Source: Boesenbergia rotunda (lineage: Eukaryota; Streptophyta; Magnoliopsida; Zingiberales; Zingiberaceae). Taken from it: 64,000 nt of DNA. Location: assembly GCA_024364735.1 (NCBI GenBank), contig JAGFNQ010005394.1:133336-197335 (forward strand). The letters run 5' to 3'. Positions 21,401-33,297 of this stretch are shown here, piece by piece. Under the pieces are notes generated by a model. That model was not told where the DNA came from and ran no database searches. It saw only the letters and a list, made by a program, of their open reading frames with translations. Positions within the stretch are counted from its first letter, which is position 1. Each line of letters starts with the position of its first letter. The position numbers were made by a program, and so were the translations under genes.

Positions 21401-24189
21401 AAATGAAAAGTCAATGCTTTATTTTATATGTATTGTACCTACTATGTGTTTGTGGAAATGTATGAATGGCGAATATATGCAATTGTGAGGGTTTGGTGGC
21501 CATGTAGAGGGAGTGTCCGAAATCGTATGCTCGGGGAGCCCTCCGTGACAAGGGTATCCTTTCAACCGGATGTCTCGAGCATTGCCTTGAAATGGAGATC
21601 AATCCCTTACAAGAGGTTATCTAACAAGACTTAATGGGTTTCTCCCTATCCTATCTTAGGAAGTGTCTTGTGTAATCTAGATACGTATTACTGGGGCAGC
21701 CTGTGATAGAGGCCAACCTTTAACCGAACTCTCTAGGTTACCTCTTCTACTTAATGACATTAGATGTCAAAGGGGGGAGCACTCTGGTGCACTTCTGCAA
21801 GGCTAATACTGGTACATAGTTACGATCTCTACAAGGACATAGACATGGAGATTAGGATATGAACAATAAATAGAGTATCAACTAGCATTGTAGGGAAACT
21901 GAAATCCTAGATTTCACCCATCCAACCCTTCCCCAAGGACCTAATATATATATATATACATTTCTTCCTCTCTCTCTCCTCTTCTAGCAAGCTCTGTCAA
22001 AACAACCAACCCTGTAACATCTAGATAGCTTACATTGCGAAATCAACTAGTGCATAATCAACAGTTCATGTGGATTGATATTTTATTGCTTGATGACGTC
22101 TCCGTGCACTTGTGAAAAGCACATAACCCGTATGCCCTATGGTCACCTGGGCAAGGGTCAAACTCCATCGTGACCGCCTTCTTCGGGCTATTCATAACAT
22201 CATCTCCCAGTCACCTGAAAGCTACATTGGTTGCTCGCATACTCGATTGCTTAGACCCTCCTAAATCCCTTCGTCAAGAGTTAATTATCACTAGCCAGTT
22301 GCCCCAATACTCCATTCGGTTGCCTGGAATTATTGGACATGCTTTCCTATGATTGTTACACGTAATGAGTATGATTTAGAATATAAAGTTACTCACACTT
22401 ACTTGACTAGATTAACCTATCTAGTTCAATTTTGCTAAGCAATTAGGCTCCAGTTGATCCCATATACTTGGACTTATGTTAAGCAATCAGCCTCTAACTG
22501 ATTCCATATACTTCGACTTTTGCTTTGCAATCAGCCTCCAACTGATTTCACATATTTGGACTTGAGTCACCTAGCACCCAGCTAGGATTTCTGTTTGCTA
22601 AGTCTTAACCGCTTGGACTTAGTTGGAGGCAACACAAACAGGTTGATTTTACAGTCATGCACTTGTCGTTTTCATTGATAAAAATGTTCCAAGGGATCAT
22701 GGGCCATAAAGTAGCAGTTGCTGAGTTGTGAACCAAGTAACTGCTCGAGTCTTTATCTTGTTTTAGTTATCTGTTACGCATCTCTGTCTTTGTTTTAGAA
22801 AAGAAAAAAGAAAAGGTTTTTAAAGAGCGATATCCCCCCCCCCTATCACACGATCCAGTCACAGTTAAATCCCTAAACAGGTTATGTGTTTACACAATGA
22901 AACACTGCTATATCATATAAGTCATCAAAATAAACTTTAACAACAACATCGTCAAATAATTCTAAAATCATTGCAATGCATAAAGCAAGTCGAGAATGTA
23001 TATAGTTGAGATCCATGATAATACAAATTCAAAAATCATGCAGACTCACAACAGCTAAATGCTACTTGCATTGGACAACTAAAGGAAAGCTATATCAATG
23101 ACAGTGGCAGATTTACCTTAGGACCAGGATGGGCCATGGCACCCCTGGTTTCAAAATATGATCTTAGCATAGGTCTTGGCGGCGAGAAGATTAGAAGAGG
23201 AGAAGAATAAAGAAACGTGATCTTGACATAGGTCTCGGCGGCGAGAAGATGAGAAGGAGAGAGAAGAGGGGGAGAAAGAGAAAGAGAAAGGGCCATAGTA
23301 TTATATTTAATAATTAATATAGAAAGGGATGATGAGTGACAAGAAAGAGAGAAGGATTAAGGTGGATACCCAGATCTGTTTTTCTTTTTCTCTATTTTTT
23401 TTTGATTAAATAAATTATTTAATTTAAAAAATTGGAATTTTTCAAAGAGCATTTACAATGATGAAACGGTTTGAAGGTTTGAATGGTAAATATATGGATT
23501 ATGCTAAATTTTATGCATATTTCATGTTTACCCTAAAGTTTCATAATATTTTCAAATTTTCATAAAAAATTACAGGTCAATAAAATCCGTTTATGTTGTA
23601 ATAAATTCGAATCATTTCTGTGTCATGATAGATCTAAGAATTATTTAATTTTTAAGGGTAATTTGAAAAATAGCCTTACGATAGGAGGATTTATCAACAT
23701 AGAAGGTAATAATTAACATAAATTTCCATAGTTGCATACGAATAGAGGATTAGAGTATGATCTCACTAATTTAGAATTATTTGTACCAACTTGTAGGAAG
23801 AGACACAATGACAAAAATTAATTTTCAAAATGATAATTATTTGTATGAATTCATAAAATAATAATTACTCTTGATTTAAAAATCTAAGAAGAGAGAAATC
23901 TGCGATATCATGTGAGAAACATATGATTTACTCCCTCAAATCCCAAGACTTTCTCCCAATTTAATCGCATTCTTTCTCTAGATTTCTCCCAATTAATGCA
24001 GCAAAACACAAAACAAAATTTTAAAATTATTTTCATGCCTTAACAGTTGCATATAAAAAATGGAAGGTATGGATATCAACAAATAGGGAAGAAGAATGGG
24101 ATGAAATTTAGAAATTGTTCACCTTACAAACTAAGCCGTTCTATTTTTCTCTTGGAATATGCTTTGTCCCTCTGAAGATAAAAGCGTAT
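21401..24189. other. Unassigned AT-rich region with small tandem repeats
   Basis: I recognise no gene here. ORFs stay below 75 codons. A tandem of three ~44-base units (CAATCAGCCTCYAACTGATT core) lies at 22440-22573. A pair of 59-base units with GGCGGCGAGAAGAT lies at 23161-23278, in a purine-rich stretch. A (TA) run lies near 21942-21958 and a C10 run near 22834. It could be decayed LTR sequence or flanking DNA of the CACTA element. Confidence 0.5.
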
Positions 24190-24406
24190 CACTATAAAAA
24201 AATCTGACTTTTACTGATGGAAATTACCGACGGAATTCCGTCGATATTGAGCCTTACCGACGGAACTACGACGGGGGAAAAAATATCGGAATATTAATTG
24301 TCGAGGAAAATATTTCCGACGGAAATGTCAATCCGTCAGTATTTTTATTTACCAACGGAAACAGCTGTTTCAGTCAGTATTCACCCATGGAAATACTATT
24401 TCCGTC
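24190..24406 (+). mobile_element. CACTA-type DNA transposon, left end
   Basis: The sequence starts CACTATAAAAAAATC after TAT and then holds many direct and inverted copies of CCGACGGAA / TTCCGTCGG (24222-24405). A CACTA terminus with clustered short subterminal repeats is the hallmark of En/Spm elements; the repeats bind the transposase. E1 interrupts it at 24411, and the same repeats resume at 55854. No transposase gene is visible in the window. Confidence 0.8.
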
Positions 24407-24411
24407 GATGA

Positions 24412-24961
24412 TGTTGGGGCAATCGGCCCGTGTATGATCTAGAGGATTATGGTTTTGATGTATGTGGTCAATATGATTAAGTTAGAGATTGTTGTTGGAC
24501 TAATATGTGTATGTGAGTGTACAGGTGTACAGGTACACATAGACTTGGTTGGATGTCTTCAGGTGAATGGTGGCATGGAGGCATGCTGGAGGCTTGTGTG
24601 CGCATCCAAGGGACCATTGGCAGAGACGATGAGCCAAGGGACGCGAACTTCGAGGCATGCGTGAAGGATAGAATGGAGGCAAGTTGGAGGCATGTGTGCG
24701 CATCCGAGGGACGGGAGCCGAAGAAGAAGAGGGCGTGAAGGCGATAGATCGAGACTGCGGATTGAAGTGTCGACTAGGTCGTGAGGGTCCGAGTGTGAGT
24801 GTTTGTACTCAGGGACTAAGCCGGGAGGGTTTGAGTGCGGAGAGAAATGTACTCGAGAAGGAAACCCTAGGCTTAGAAGGGGATCAGTCAACTGCTCCAT
24901 GACCAATCGACTAGCAATGGCCGGGGATTCGAATGTTGGCTGTAACGGTCGAATCTGAGTG
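24412..24961 (+). repeat. E1 5' LTR, first part
   Basis: It matches 53940-54494 of the 3' LTR. It contains two units of GCATGGAGGCATGCTGGAGG followed by a TGTGTGCGCATCC box. It is cut at GAGTG (24957-24961) by the Tekay-type solo LTR. Confidence 0.92.
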
Positions 24962-25248
24962 TGTAACGACCGCAAAATCCTCTCAATATTTTTCTTTAAA
25001 ATATTGATCATGCCTATATGGATTCTTGAGTAATATATGAATACTAGCACGAACCTTAGCATGATTTCTTATATAGATTAAAAAGCTAAGTACTAATGGG
25101 CCTTACATGAGCTCTTCTAGTACCATGGCTATTAGTGGACCTTAGGTAGAATTTTAACATAGATAGAAATGAAGTCCAATTAGGAATATTAGCATAACTC
25201 TTGGTGGGCTCTTATGTGGGCCTTGTCAAAAATGAGAGTAAATGGAAT

Positions 25249-25338
25249 AAAAAAAAAGATGCATGCACCAAGGATTGAACCTTGGACCTAGAATAGAGGC
25301 AAAGCCTCATCATGCATGTACTAACTAATTCACCTAGC
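25249..25338 (-). other. tRNA-like sequence with Pol III B box and T-run, antisense to its LTR
   Basis: On the minus strand a B box GGTTCAATCC (25272-25281) sits in a CCAAG/CTTGG stem. It is preceded by GAGGC-TTT-GCCTC (an anticodon-arm-like hairpin) and an A-box-like TAGGTGAATTAG (25325-25336). It is followed by nine T (25249-25257), a Pol III terminator. It lies about 300 bases into the LTR. It may be a captured tRNA or SINE head. Confidence 0.55.
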
Positions 25339-26143
25339 AAGGGAGTGCTAGTGGAAAAGAGAGAAGAATTTAGTTGAGGCTAAAGGAAGTGGAAGAGACA
25401 CCATGTGAAGAGGCACCATGCCCCTTCACTAAGTATAAAAAGGGATGGATGAGAAGTGAAGAGGCTTAAGTTACTTTTCTTCCACCAAGGCTCTTCCTCT
25501 TCTCTCTTCTTCCTCCTCCTTTCCTCCTCCTTGCCATGAGCCACAAGGCGGTTTCCCCTTGGAAAACTCACAAGAGGACTCCCTCTTGAAGATCCAAGTT
25601 CTTCTACAAGTCTACAAGGGCAAAGGGTATTCTAAGGTCAAGAAAGTTTTCTTTTGTTTCTCTATTCAAGGTTTATAACCAAGATAAAGAGAGGTAAGAC
25701 TCCCTCACCTGTGGTATAATAGTTTTGATGTTATCTTTTATGATTTAAGATTTTGTTTGGGCTTTATGTTGAGAAAACTATGAATTAGGGTTCCTATAAG
25801 ATTCGGCCAAGTACCCTTTTTGGGTTTGGGATGATGTTAAAACCTCACTTATGCTTCCTAATGCTTTCTCATGATAAATAAAGTATGAATTGTGAGTTGT
25901 GGAATTTTTGTAGCACCCAAAAAAGCCTCATGAAGTTTCGGCCACCATCCCATTTCTATGGTTAGGATTAGATCTAACCCTCCAAGCATGCTTATTATAA
26001 TTCCCTAGGCGAGAATAATCTTTCTGGCCTCTGGGCGATTTTTCCTCTCTCTCCGGGCGATTCAAAGGCGGAGTTTCCTTGCTCTGGGCGCGCGCGCCTG
26101 CAATTTTGGTGGCACTGCCGCCGGTGTCCTTAGGGCGCCGGCG

Positions 26144-28032
26144 ATGGATCCGCAACATCCTCCTCCCTTCTCCGCCCCCTTCTCTTTCCCACCTTTGGTC
26201 TCCCCGAGAGATGTACATCAATCAATTTCCGACACCAAATTTCCATCATCAGAGACTGAAAAGGATACACCGATTGCTCTCCAGGCTCACTCGGAGGAAA
26301 ATCCCTCTCAGACAATGGCGGCTAATCATAAGATCGACCCTACTAATCCACCTGGGATTGCGAAGACGACTTCTGTTCTTGCTTCTTATGCGGCGATTGT
26401 GAAACCGGCTTCGCCTCGTACACTTAAAAAAAGCTTCGATGATATGGGGAACTCCTACAAGCCAATCACAATCTATAATAACAAGCTTGGAATTTTCTAC
26501 TCTGAAGAGGAATTATTAGGTATGGCTGAGCCATTTCAATTTGCTTTGATTGGGAAGTTTTCGGGTGTGGCGACCTAGTAAAGCAGTAATTCTTCAAGCT
26601 TTCGAAAATTTGGGGTTATCTAGTAACTACAACATTAGATTCCTGCGTGCTGGTCACATTTTTATTCATTTAACCTCAAACGAAGATATGGCCCGCATCT
26701 GGGGTCGTGGACTATGGTTTATAGGTGGCATAGCCTTGAGAATCTTCAAATGGTCACCCCACTTTGCTTATGAAGCGGAATCTTCAGTGGTGCCAATTTG
26801 GATTCAGCTTCCTGATCTACCAATCCATATGTTCAACAAATGTAGTCTCTTTTCCGTAGCTAGGATTATCGGGAAACCAATAAAAATTGATGAGGGCACG
26901 GCTGAAGGAACTAGATTATCAGTTGCTAGAATTTGTGTTGAGATTGATTTACTAAAACCTAAGGTAGAGATTTCTGGATTGGCATTGGGGAAGAAAAACG
27001 GCTACAGAAGGTTATCTATGAACGACAGCCAAAATATTGTATGGATTGTAAACATCTGGTCACAATGAGGAGGAATGCTATGTGAATGGTAACAAACCAA
27101 AACCAATGTGGAATGCTTCCAAGAATGTCTCTGGGAGGTCTGAGGCAGCTAAAAAGGATTTGAATAGCAAAAAAGAAAAGGAAGTTGATTCTATTTTGCC
27201 GGAGCCTCAAGTTGGGAAGTTGCCTTCAGTCATCTGGAGAAGCAAAAATGGGTACAAAAGAACAAACAAACTCAAGGTTATGATGCTGTTAGTAAAAGAA
27301 CTAGATTTTCAGATAATCGCTTTCATATATTAGCTGATTTGGAGAATGATGAACAAGGCAATAGGGGTTTCTCTTCTTCTCAACCAGGAAATCTTAATGG
27401 CTTTTCAGGGGAGGTTTCGGATTTGCAATTCACACAAAAAGTTGTCAAGGGTAATTTTGTAAGCACTGAGCAAGACAAAGATGAAGGAAATATTCAGCAA
27501 TTCCTGAAATTGGGTGAAGAATTTTGTGATCATAATGCAACAGCTGATTCAGAAGATAGACTAAATCATTTATCAGAAAATTCAGATCAGGAGGAAGATG
27601 TAGTTTTTGTGAAGATCAGGAGATTCCAAATGTGGATGTTGTGTCTAAATCCTTCGAAGTGGAGGATGAACCTGATGATTTAGAGACAGAATTGCCGCAT
27701 AGAAGTTTTTCTCCAACTCTTGTTTTCAGCTCTGATATAAGGAAAAAGCTTGGAGTTGCTAATAAAAAAGGGTTGCATAGAAAGAATATCAGGAGTGAGG
27801 CAATTGCACAAGATAATATACTCCTTCAGGAGAATGAAACTGCGAAAGTCTCCTTTGGTACAGAACTTGCAGAAAACAGGGGTCTTTTGCAATTTCAAGA
27901 CACTCTATTAGATGCAGTTAATAAAAAGAAAGGAAAGAGGCCGCTCATCCCTAATAATATACCAACTGGTGGCCGCAGAGAAACTAGAAGTAAAGCTCAG
28001 GGACAAAGACTTGCCTCCTCCTCAATTTTTTA
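26144..28032 (+). pseudogene. LINE ORF1 (DUF4283 and CCHC knuckle), frameshifted
   Basis: The start ATG at 26144 follows a 136-base GC-rich 5' UTR. A proline-rich N-terminus leads to SYAAIVKP and then FALIGKFSG near 26545, where a one-base shift moves the frame. It continues VWRPSKAVILQAFENLGL, WGRGLWFIGGIALRIFKWSP and PIWIQLPDLPIHMFNKCSLF, the DUF4283 RNA-binding domain of plant L1 ORF1. A CCHC knuckle (CMDCKH...HNEEEC, about 27036-27077) is interrupted by a single-base deletion. The C-terminal ~300 codons are acidic and low in conservation, with further shifts near 27330 and 27640. ORF1 proteins bind the LINE RNA. ORF2 begins right after its end. Confidence 0.88.
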
Positions 28033-31000
28033 ATGTCTGGTATCATTTGGAATATAAGAGGGATAGGTAATAAAGCATCCTTTCGTAGAGTACATTTTTT
28101 GAAAAATTTTTATCATCTAAATTTTTTGGGAATCCTTGAACCTTTCATTCAATTAGATGAAATCTCCATTACTAGAAGGTTGGGTTTTGAAACAGCTATA
28201 TCCAATTGTTCTGGAAAAATATGGTTTTTATTTGATCATAACATTATGTGTAAGACCTTATGTGATCATGAGCAATTTTTACACTTGGAAATAAGCTCGC
28301 AGATCTTTCCTATTAACATGATAATTACGGTGATATATGCAAAATGCAGTCAGCTAGGAAGATCTTCTCTTTGGGAAAGACTTCTGAATATTAAACCAAG
28401 TAATGATGCTTTTTGGCTAGTAGGAGGAGATTTTAATGTGATTCTAACTCTAGTGTGTTCTAAAGGCTCCATTTCTAGATTGGGTCCAATAAATGATTTC
28501 AATGAATTTCTTATGCTTTCTGGTTTGCTGGATTGTGGTTATGTGGGTGATAAGTTTACATGGACAAATGGCAAAATATGGAAGAGACTAGACAGAATAC
28601 TTTTTTCTCCTTCTTGGCACATTCACGAGTTCTCAGTACGGGTAGAACACTTGAGTAGAGCAGCTTCAGATCATTGCCCTTTATGGATTTCTTTTCCAAG
28701 CTTCACCAAGTCGGCTTCTTCCTTTCGGTTTCAAAATATGTGGATTAAACACCACAACTTCCTACAAACGGTCAAGTTGAATTGGATGCGGTTTCAATGA
28801 CTGGGCTGTATAAATTGCAGTTTAAATTGAAACGACTCAAATCTCATTTGAAATGGTGGAATTGGGAAGTATTTGGCAATATACATGATAATGTTAAGAA
28901 AGCAGAGGATTTATTTGCAGCTGCAGAAAAGGATTTTGACTCAGAACCCTCGGAAATAAATAAGGTAAAAAGGGCAAAATATCAAGCTTTACTCTTCCAA
29001 ACCCTTAACATGGAGGAGGTCTTTTGGAAGCAAAGAGCTGCAGCTAAATGGGCTGTTGAAGGGGAAAGAAATACTAAATTTTTCCATAACTTGGCACAGA
29101 AAAGGAAAATGTCAAGCAGAATTTTTAGAATTTGGGATAATGGTGTATGTTTAGAAAATCCAGAAAAAGTTAGCGCTTCAGCCGTGAGTTTCTTTGAAAA
29201 GTTATTGACTGGTGATGAATTTAATTGTGATTCGGTCAACTTTGATTGCATTCCTTCTCTTGTATCTGCTAATGAGAACTCAATCCTCACAGCTCTGCCG
29301 ACTTTGGAGGAGATCAAGCAAACTGTATGGGGGATGGGAAGAGATAGTGCGACTGGCCCGGATGGTTTCTCCATTGAATTTTATGTGGCTTGCTGGGAAA
29401 TAATCAAGGAAGATGTGTATGAGGCAGTTCTAGATTTTTTTCATGGCAATTCTATGCCAAAAGGGATGGTGGCTACCACGATAGTATTGATTCCCAAGAT
29501 AGAAAATGCACAACAGTGGAAAGACTTTAGACCTATTAGTTTGTGCAACGTATCCAATAAAATCATCTCAAAACTGATTTCTTCAAGATTGGGACAGATT
29601 ATGGACAAATTGATTTCTCCTTCCCAAAGTGGTTTTATAACTGGAAGATTAATTTCAGACAATATATTATTAGCTCAAGAACTGAATCACAAATTGAATC
29701 ATCATGTTAGAGGTGGTAATTTGATTTTAAAACTAGATATGACCAAAGCTTTTGATAGAGTTCAGTGGATTTTTCTATTCAAAGTTATGGAGGCTTTCGG
29801 TTTCTCTGGCTCTTTTATAGGTTTGATCCGGCACTGCATCTCTGAATGCTGGTTTTCTATTAAAGTTAATGGGCAGTTGACCGATTTTTTTCACTCAAAG
29901 CGTGGACTAAGACAAGGTGATTCTTTATCCCCTCTTTTATTCATAATTGCTGCAGAATACTTATCTAGAGGATTAGATAAACTTTTTTCCAAGTTCCCGC
30001 AGTTGTACTTTGCAACAGGTTGTGATGCTAAGATATCTCACTTAGCATATGCGGATGATATCATGATTGTAATGAATGGATCTGTCAACAATGTCAAAAG
30101 AGTAAAACATTTTCTAGATGTATATGAAATTTGCTCTGGGCAATCCGTTAATGCTGGTAAAAGTTTGTTTTTCCCTGCAAAGAGCATCAATAGCACTCGG
30201 ATAAATCAAATTGCAGCAATCACTGGGTATAGGGAGGGTTTTCCTCCTATCATATATTTAGGAGTTCCTATTGCGGCTGGAATTAGAAAAACAAGCTATT
30301 TCTAACCATTAATAGAGAAAGTGCGCAGAAAACTTCTTGGCTGGAATATCGGAAGACTAACATATGGTGGGCGCTTGACACTCATACATAGTATGCTATC
30401 CTTAGTTCCTTTATATATATTGCAAGTTCTTCTACCACCTTATTCAATTCTTCATCAAATGGAAATGATTTTTGCAAATTTCTTCTGGGGATCTACTAAT
30501 GAAAGTAAAAAAATACATTGGGTGGCTTGGTCAGAAGCTTGTAAGCCGAAGTCTGAAGGAGGTTTGGGTTTAAGGAAGTTATCAGATATTGCCACAGCAA
30601 TTGCCATGAAGCTTTGGTTTAGATTTAGAGAGCAAAAAACACCGTGGGCGGCTTTCTTAAGTAAAATGTATTGTAGACTGAAACATCCAAGTGTTGTCCT
30701 AATAAATTGCAAATGCTCTCCCCTTTGGCGCAGATTAATAAAAATTCAGAATTTAGCAGAGGAAAAAATTGGTTGGATCATTGGGCGTGGAGAGATAAGC
30801 TTTTGGTATGATGCTTGGTTGGATTGTGGGCCTTTGTATCAAATGTTGCAGGTTGCTGGAAATTTAAAATGCAAGATTTCAGATTTCATTGATGATCAAG
30901 GCTAGAAAGTGAACAGACTTCAAGAGATTTTGCCGGCCAGATTGGTGATAAAGGTCTTAGAAGTGGTGATTCCTGCTATAGAAGAATTAAAAACTTACAC

Positions 31001-32147
31001 AGAGGGGCACAATAGCGTCACAGATTGTATTGTTTGGAAGCCTGCATGGAATGGAAAATTCACTCTAAAATCTGCTTGGAACTCTATTAGAAATGCTCAG
31101 CCATCAGCCCCGATTTGGGTTGCTTGCTGGAGTAATCTGCTATGGCCGAGTGCTTCAATCTTCATATGACGGTTTTTGAGAAAACGCCTCCCAGTGGATG
31201 AGATTTTACAAGTAAGAGGATTTCATTTAGCCTCAAAATGCCTCTGCTGCGAATCTTTGGAGACTTGGGATCACTTATTTTTTAAGAGTGCCATTGCTGA
31301 AGAGGTTTGGGTGCATTTCGGGCAGCTATTTGGAATTGACAGATTTTTATTTTTTGATAGCTGGAGGCTAGACACATCTTGGGCACGAAATGACCATATA
31401 AGAGAAGCCATTCCTTTTTTGATTGTATGGTCTCTATGGAATGCTAGGAATGAAGCTAAACATCAAGGGATAAAGCCTAAGGCAGGTAAAATTATATGGA
31501 AAATCAAAAGCTATATGCAGTTAGGAATGATCTCAGGTTTGATTAAGCATCAGCACTGGAGAAAATACAAAAACATAGCTCAAGCTTTGGGTTTTCAAGT
31601 AGCCAATAGAGAAAAAATAACTGTTTCAGTGGTATATTGGAGGAAACCGAGTCCTGGATCGTTTAAATTGAACACAGATGGTTGCTCTAAAGGTAATCCG
31701 GGGCCTTCTTCTTATGGGGTTATCATTAGGAACCATCTAGGTCAGATCCTTTTAACAAAATGTGGTATAATAGGCTTTGGAACAAACATCAGAGCTGAAT
31801 TGAAAGCTATACTTATAGGGCTAGAGCTATGTGTGGAGAATTTTTGGTTTCCCCTATGGCTTGAGTCTGATTCAATGGTAGCTTTGAAGATTTTAAGTTC
31901 TTCTTGTCTTCCCTGGGAATTGCGCAATCTGGTCCACAAAATCAGGTGCATAACCTGTAAATATCAGGTTCTTCTTACGCACATATATAGAGAGGCAAAT
32001 GCAGCGGCTGATTACCTTGCAAATCAAGCCTTTACTGCTTATGGGGACAATACACGAAATGCCACAGAGATCGATAAATCTCTCTTGGGTATTTGTAGAC
32101 TTGACAGGATTTTGCCTTATATCAGGATTGCAAAGAAATTAATATAG
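28033..32147 (+). pseudogene. LINE ORF2: endonuclease, reverse transcriptase, RNase H; broken by four lesions
   Basis: An apurinic-type endonuclease (28033-28790) shows WNIRG, LEP, GGDFN and SDHCP, so its key N, E, D and H residues are present. A frameshift near 28790 leads into the RT: ATGPDGFS, FRPISLCNVSNKIISK, LKLDMTKAFDRVQW, RGLRQGDSLSPLLF and YADDIMIV near 30045, with the catalytic aspartates intact. Stops follow at about 30303, 30903 and 31167. Beyond the RT come a zinc-ribbon-like CLCCESLETWDH and an RNase H at 31660-32020 (NTDGCSKGNPGP, AELKAI, LESDS, ANAAADYLA) with all four acidic positions. The RNase H marks the plant L1 clade that gained one. The enzyme nicks DNA and copies the RNA at the nick. 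Confidence 0.93.
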
Positions 32148-33297
32148 AAGTTAAGGTTGTGATGAAATGCTCTCAAAGTTTTGGTCTTTTGTTTACTAAT
32201 CTCTTTTGAGGGTTTGGTTTACAAAGTTTGTATTGCTCTGAAAATATCTAATTTTGAGACTCTGAATGCTTAAAAAGGTGTTGTTCTGATTTTTATTGCT
32301 TAACACTGAAAAAAGTATTTCAGATTTGGTCTTCCTGTATTATATGATGCAGTTGTTTTGCTTTGGTTTTCTGATAGGCATACAAAGTAATTGAAAAGTT
32401 GACCAAATTTTGTTGGAAAAATAGAGACTGGATTTCTTTGATTGACTTAGAAATTGCTTAGTCTATTATGGCTTCTGATAATCTGTTGTGGAATTTTTGA
32501 TTGGTTTTGAAATGTCACAGACTGGTTGTTGTTAATCTGTTGCGTATCGTTTCTTGCTGTGTATCAATTTGGCTGAGAAAACGCTGTTCTTCACTGAAGT
32601 TTCAGAAAAACTATTTTACAGTCTTTATTAGTTGCTGTGACATTATAAACTGCCGTGGCATTTCTATTTTGGTCTCACAAGCTGTGTATTAGTATGTTGC
32701 TTATGATCGGATGATCTTTAGCTGTGCCTCCACAGGCTGCTGTTTTCTTGAGAGATACTGTTTCCAGTCTGCTAAATAAAAGTGATATGTCTGGCTTTAT
32801 CTTATACAAGTTTAGAGGTCTTAAAAAAGGTTGCAGGATTCTTTAACCTGCTGTCTCTAAAAGATGATATGGTTCTACTGAAAAGAGGCTGTGGTTTTTC
32901 CTGGGATATGATGGCCGTGTCAACTTGATAGAGCTAAAGCCTTCTGATTTTCAGGGTGCCAATTTGTATCTCTGCTGTGATATAAGAATGGCTCAATAAC
33001 TTCCTGGTATACTGTGTAGCTGTTGATTCCTAATGTCAAAAATGTTTTTCGCAGCTCAAGGGCGTGAAGAAAAATATGAGTTACCCCATTTGGTTTGAAT
33101 TGCTGATCAACCTTGGTGTGTGACCCAAAAAATGGGAACTGTTCTTTTACTTAGCCAGTTATTTTTCTCTACTTGTAATTTTGTGGATTACATGTAAGTC
33201 AAGTGAATCTTGTATATCTATATTAGAAGGTCAGGTCTGGCCCCCCTTCTAATATAGTTTTCTTTTCAAAGGAATAAAATGTTCCTTTAAAAAAAAA
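32148..33297 (+). other. LINE 3' UTR and A-rich tail
   Basis: 1.15 kb of T-rich, ORF-poor sequence between the ORF2 stop and the A-run at 33288-33297. It ends with TTCCTTTAAAAAAAAA just before the target duplication. Confidence 0.8.

Larger units (their letters stand above)
26008..33297 (+). mobile_element. L1-type LINE, 7.3 kb, near full length
   Basis: A 13-base target duplication flanks it: TTATAATTCCCTA at 25995-26007 and TTATGATTCCCTA at 33298-33310, one mismatch. The order is 5' UTR (26008-26143), ORF1, ORF2, a 1.15-kb 3' UTR and a short A-rich tail at 33288-33297. It inserted into the Tekay-type solo LTR in the same direction. Both ORFs are broken by a few stops and frameshifts, so it is inactive but not very old. 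Confidence 0.93.

Noticed and set aside
23101..23150. CAGTGGCAGATTTACC as a hAT or MITE terminus
   Set aside because: No matching inverted end or 8-bp duplication could be found in the following kilobase.
25249..25338. A functional tRNA gene
   Set aside because: No complete acceptor stem or convincing D-arm pairing; only tRNA-like boxes.
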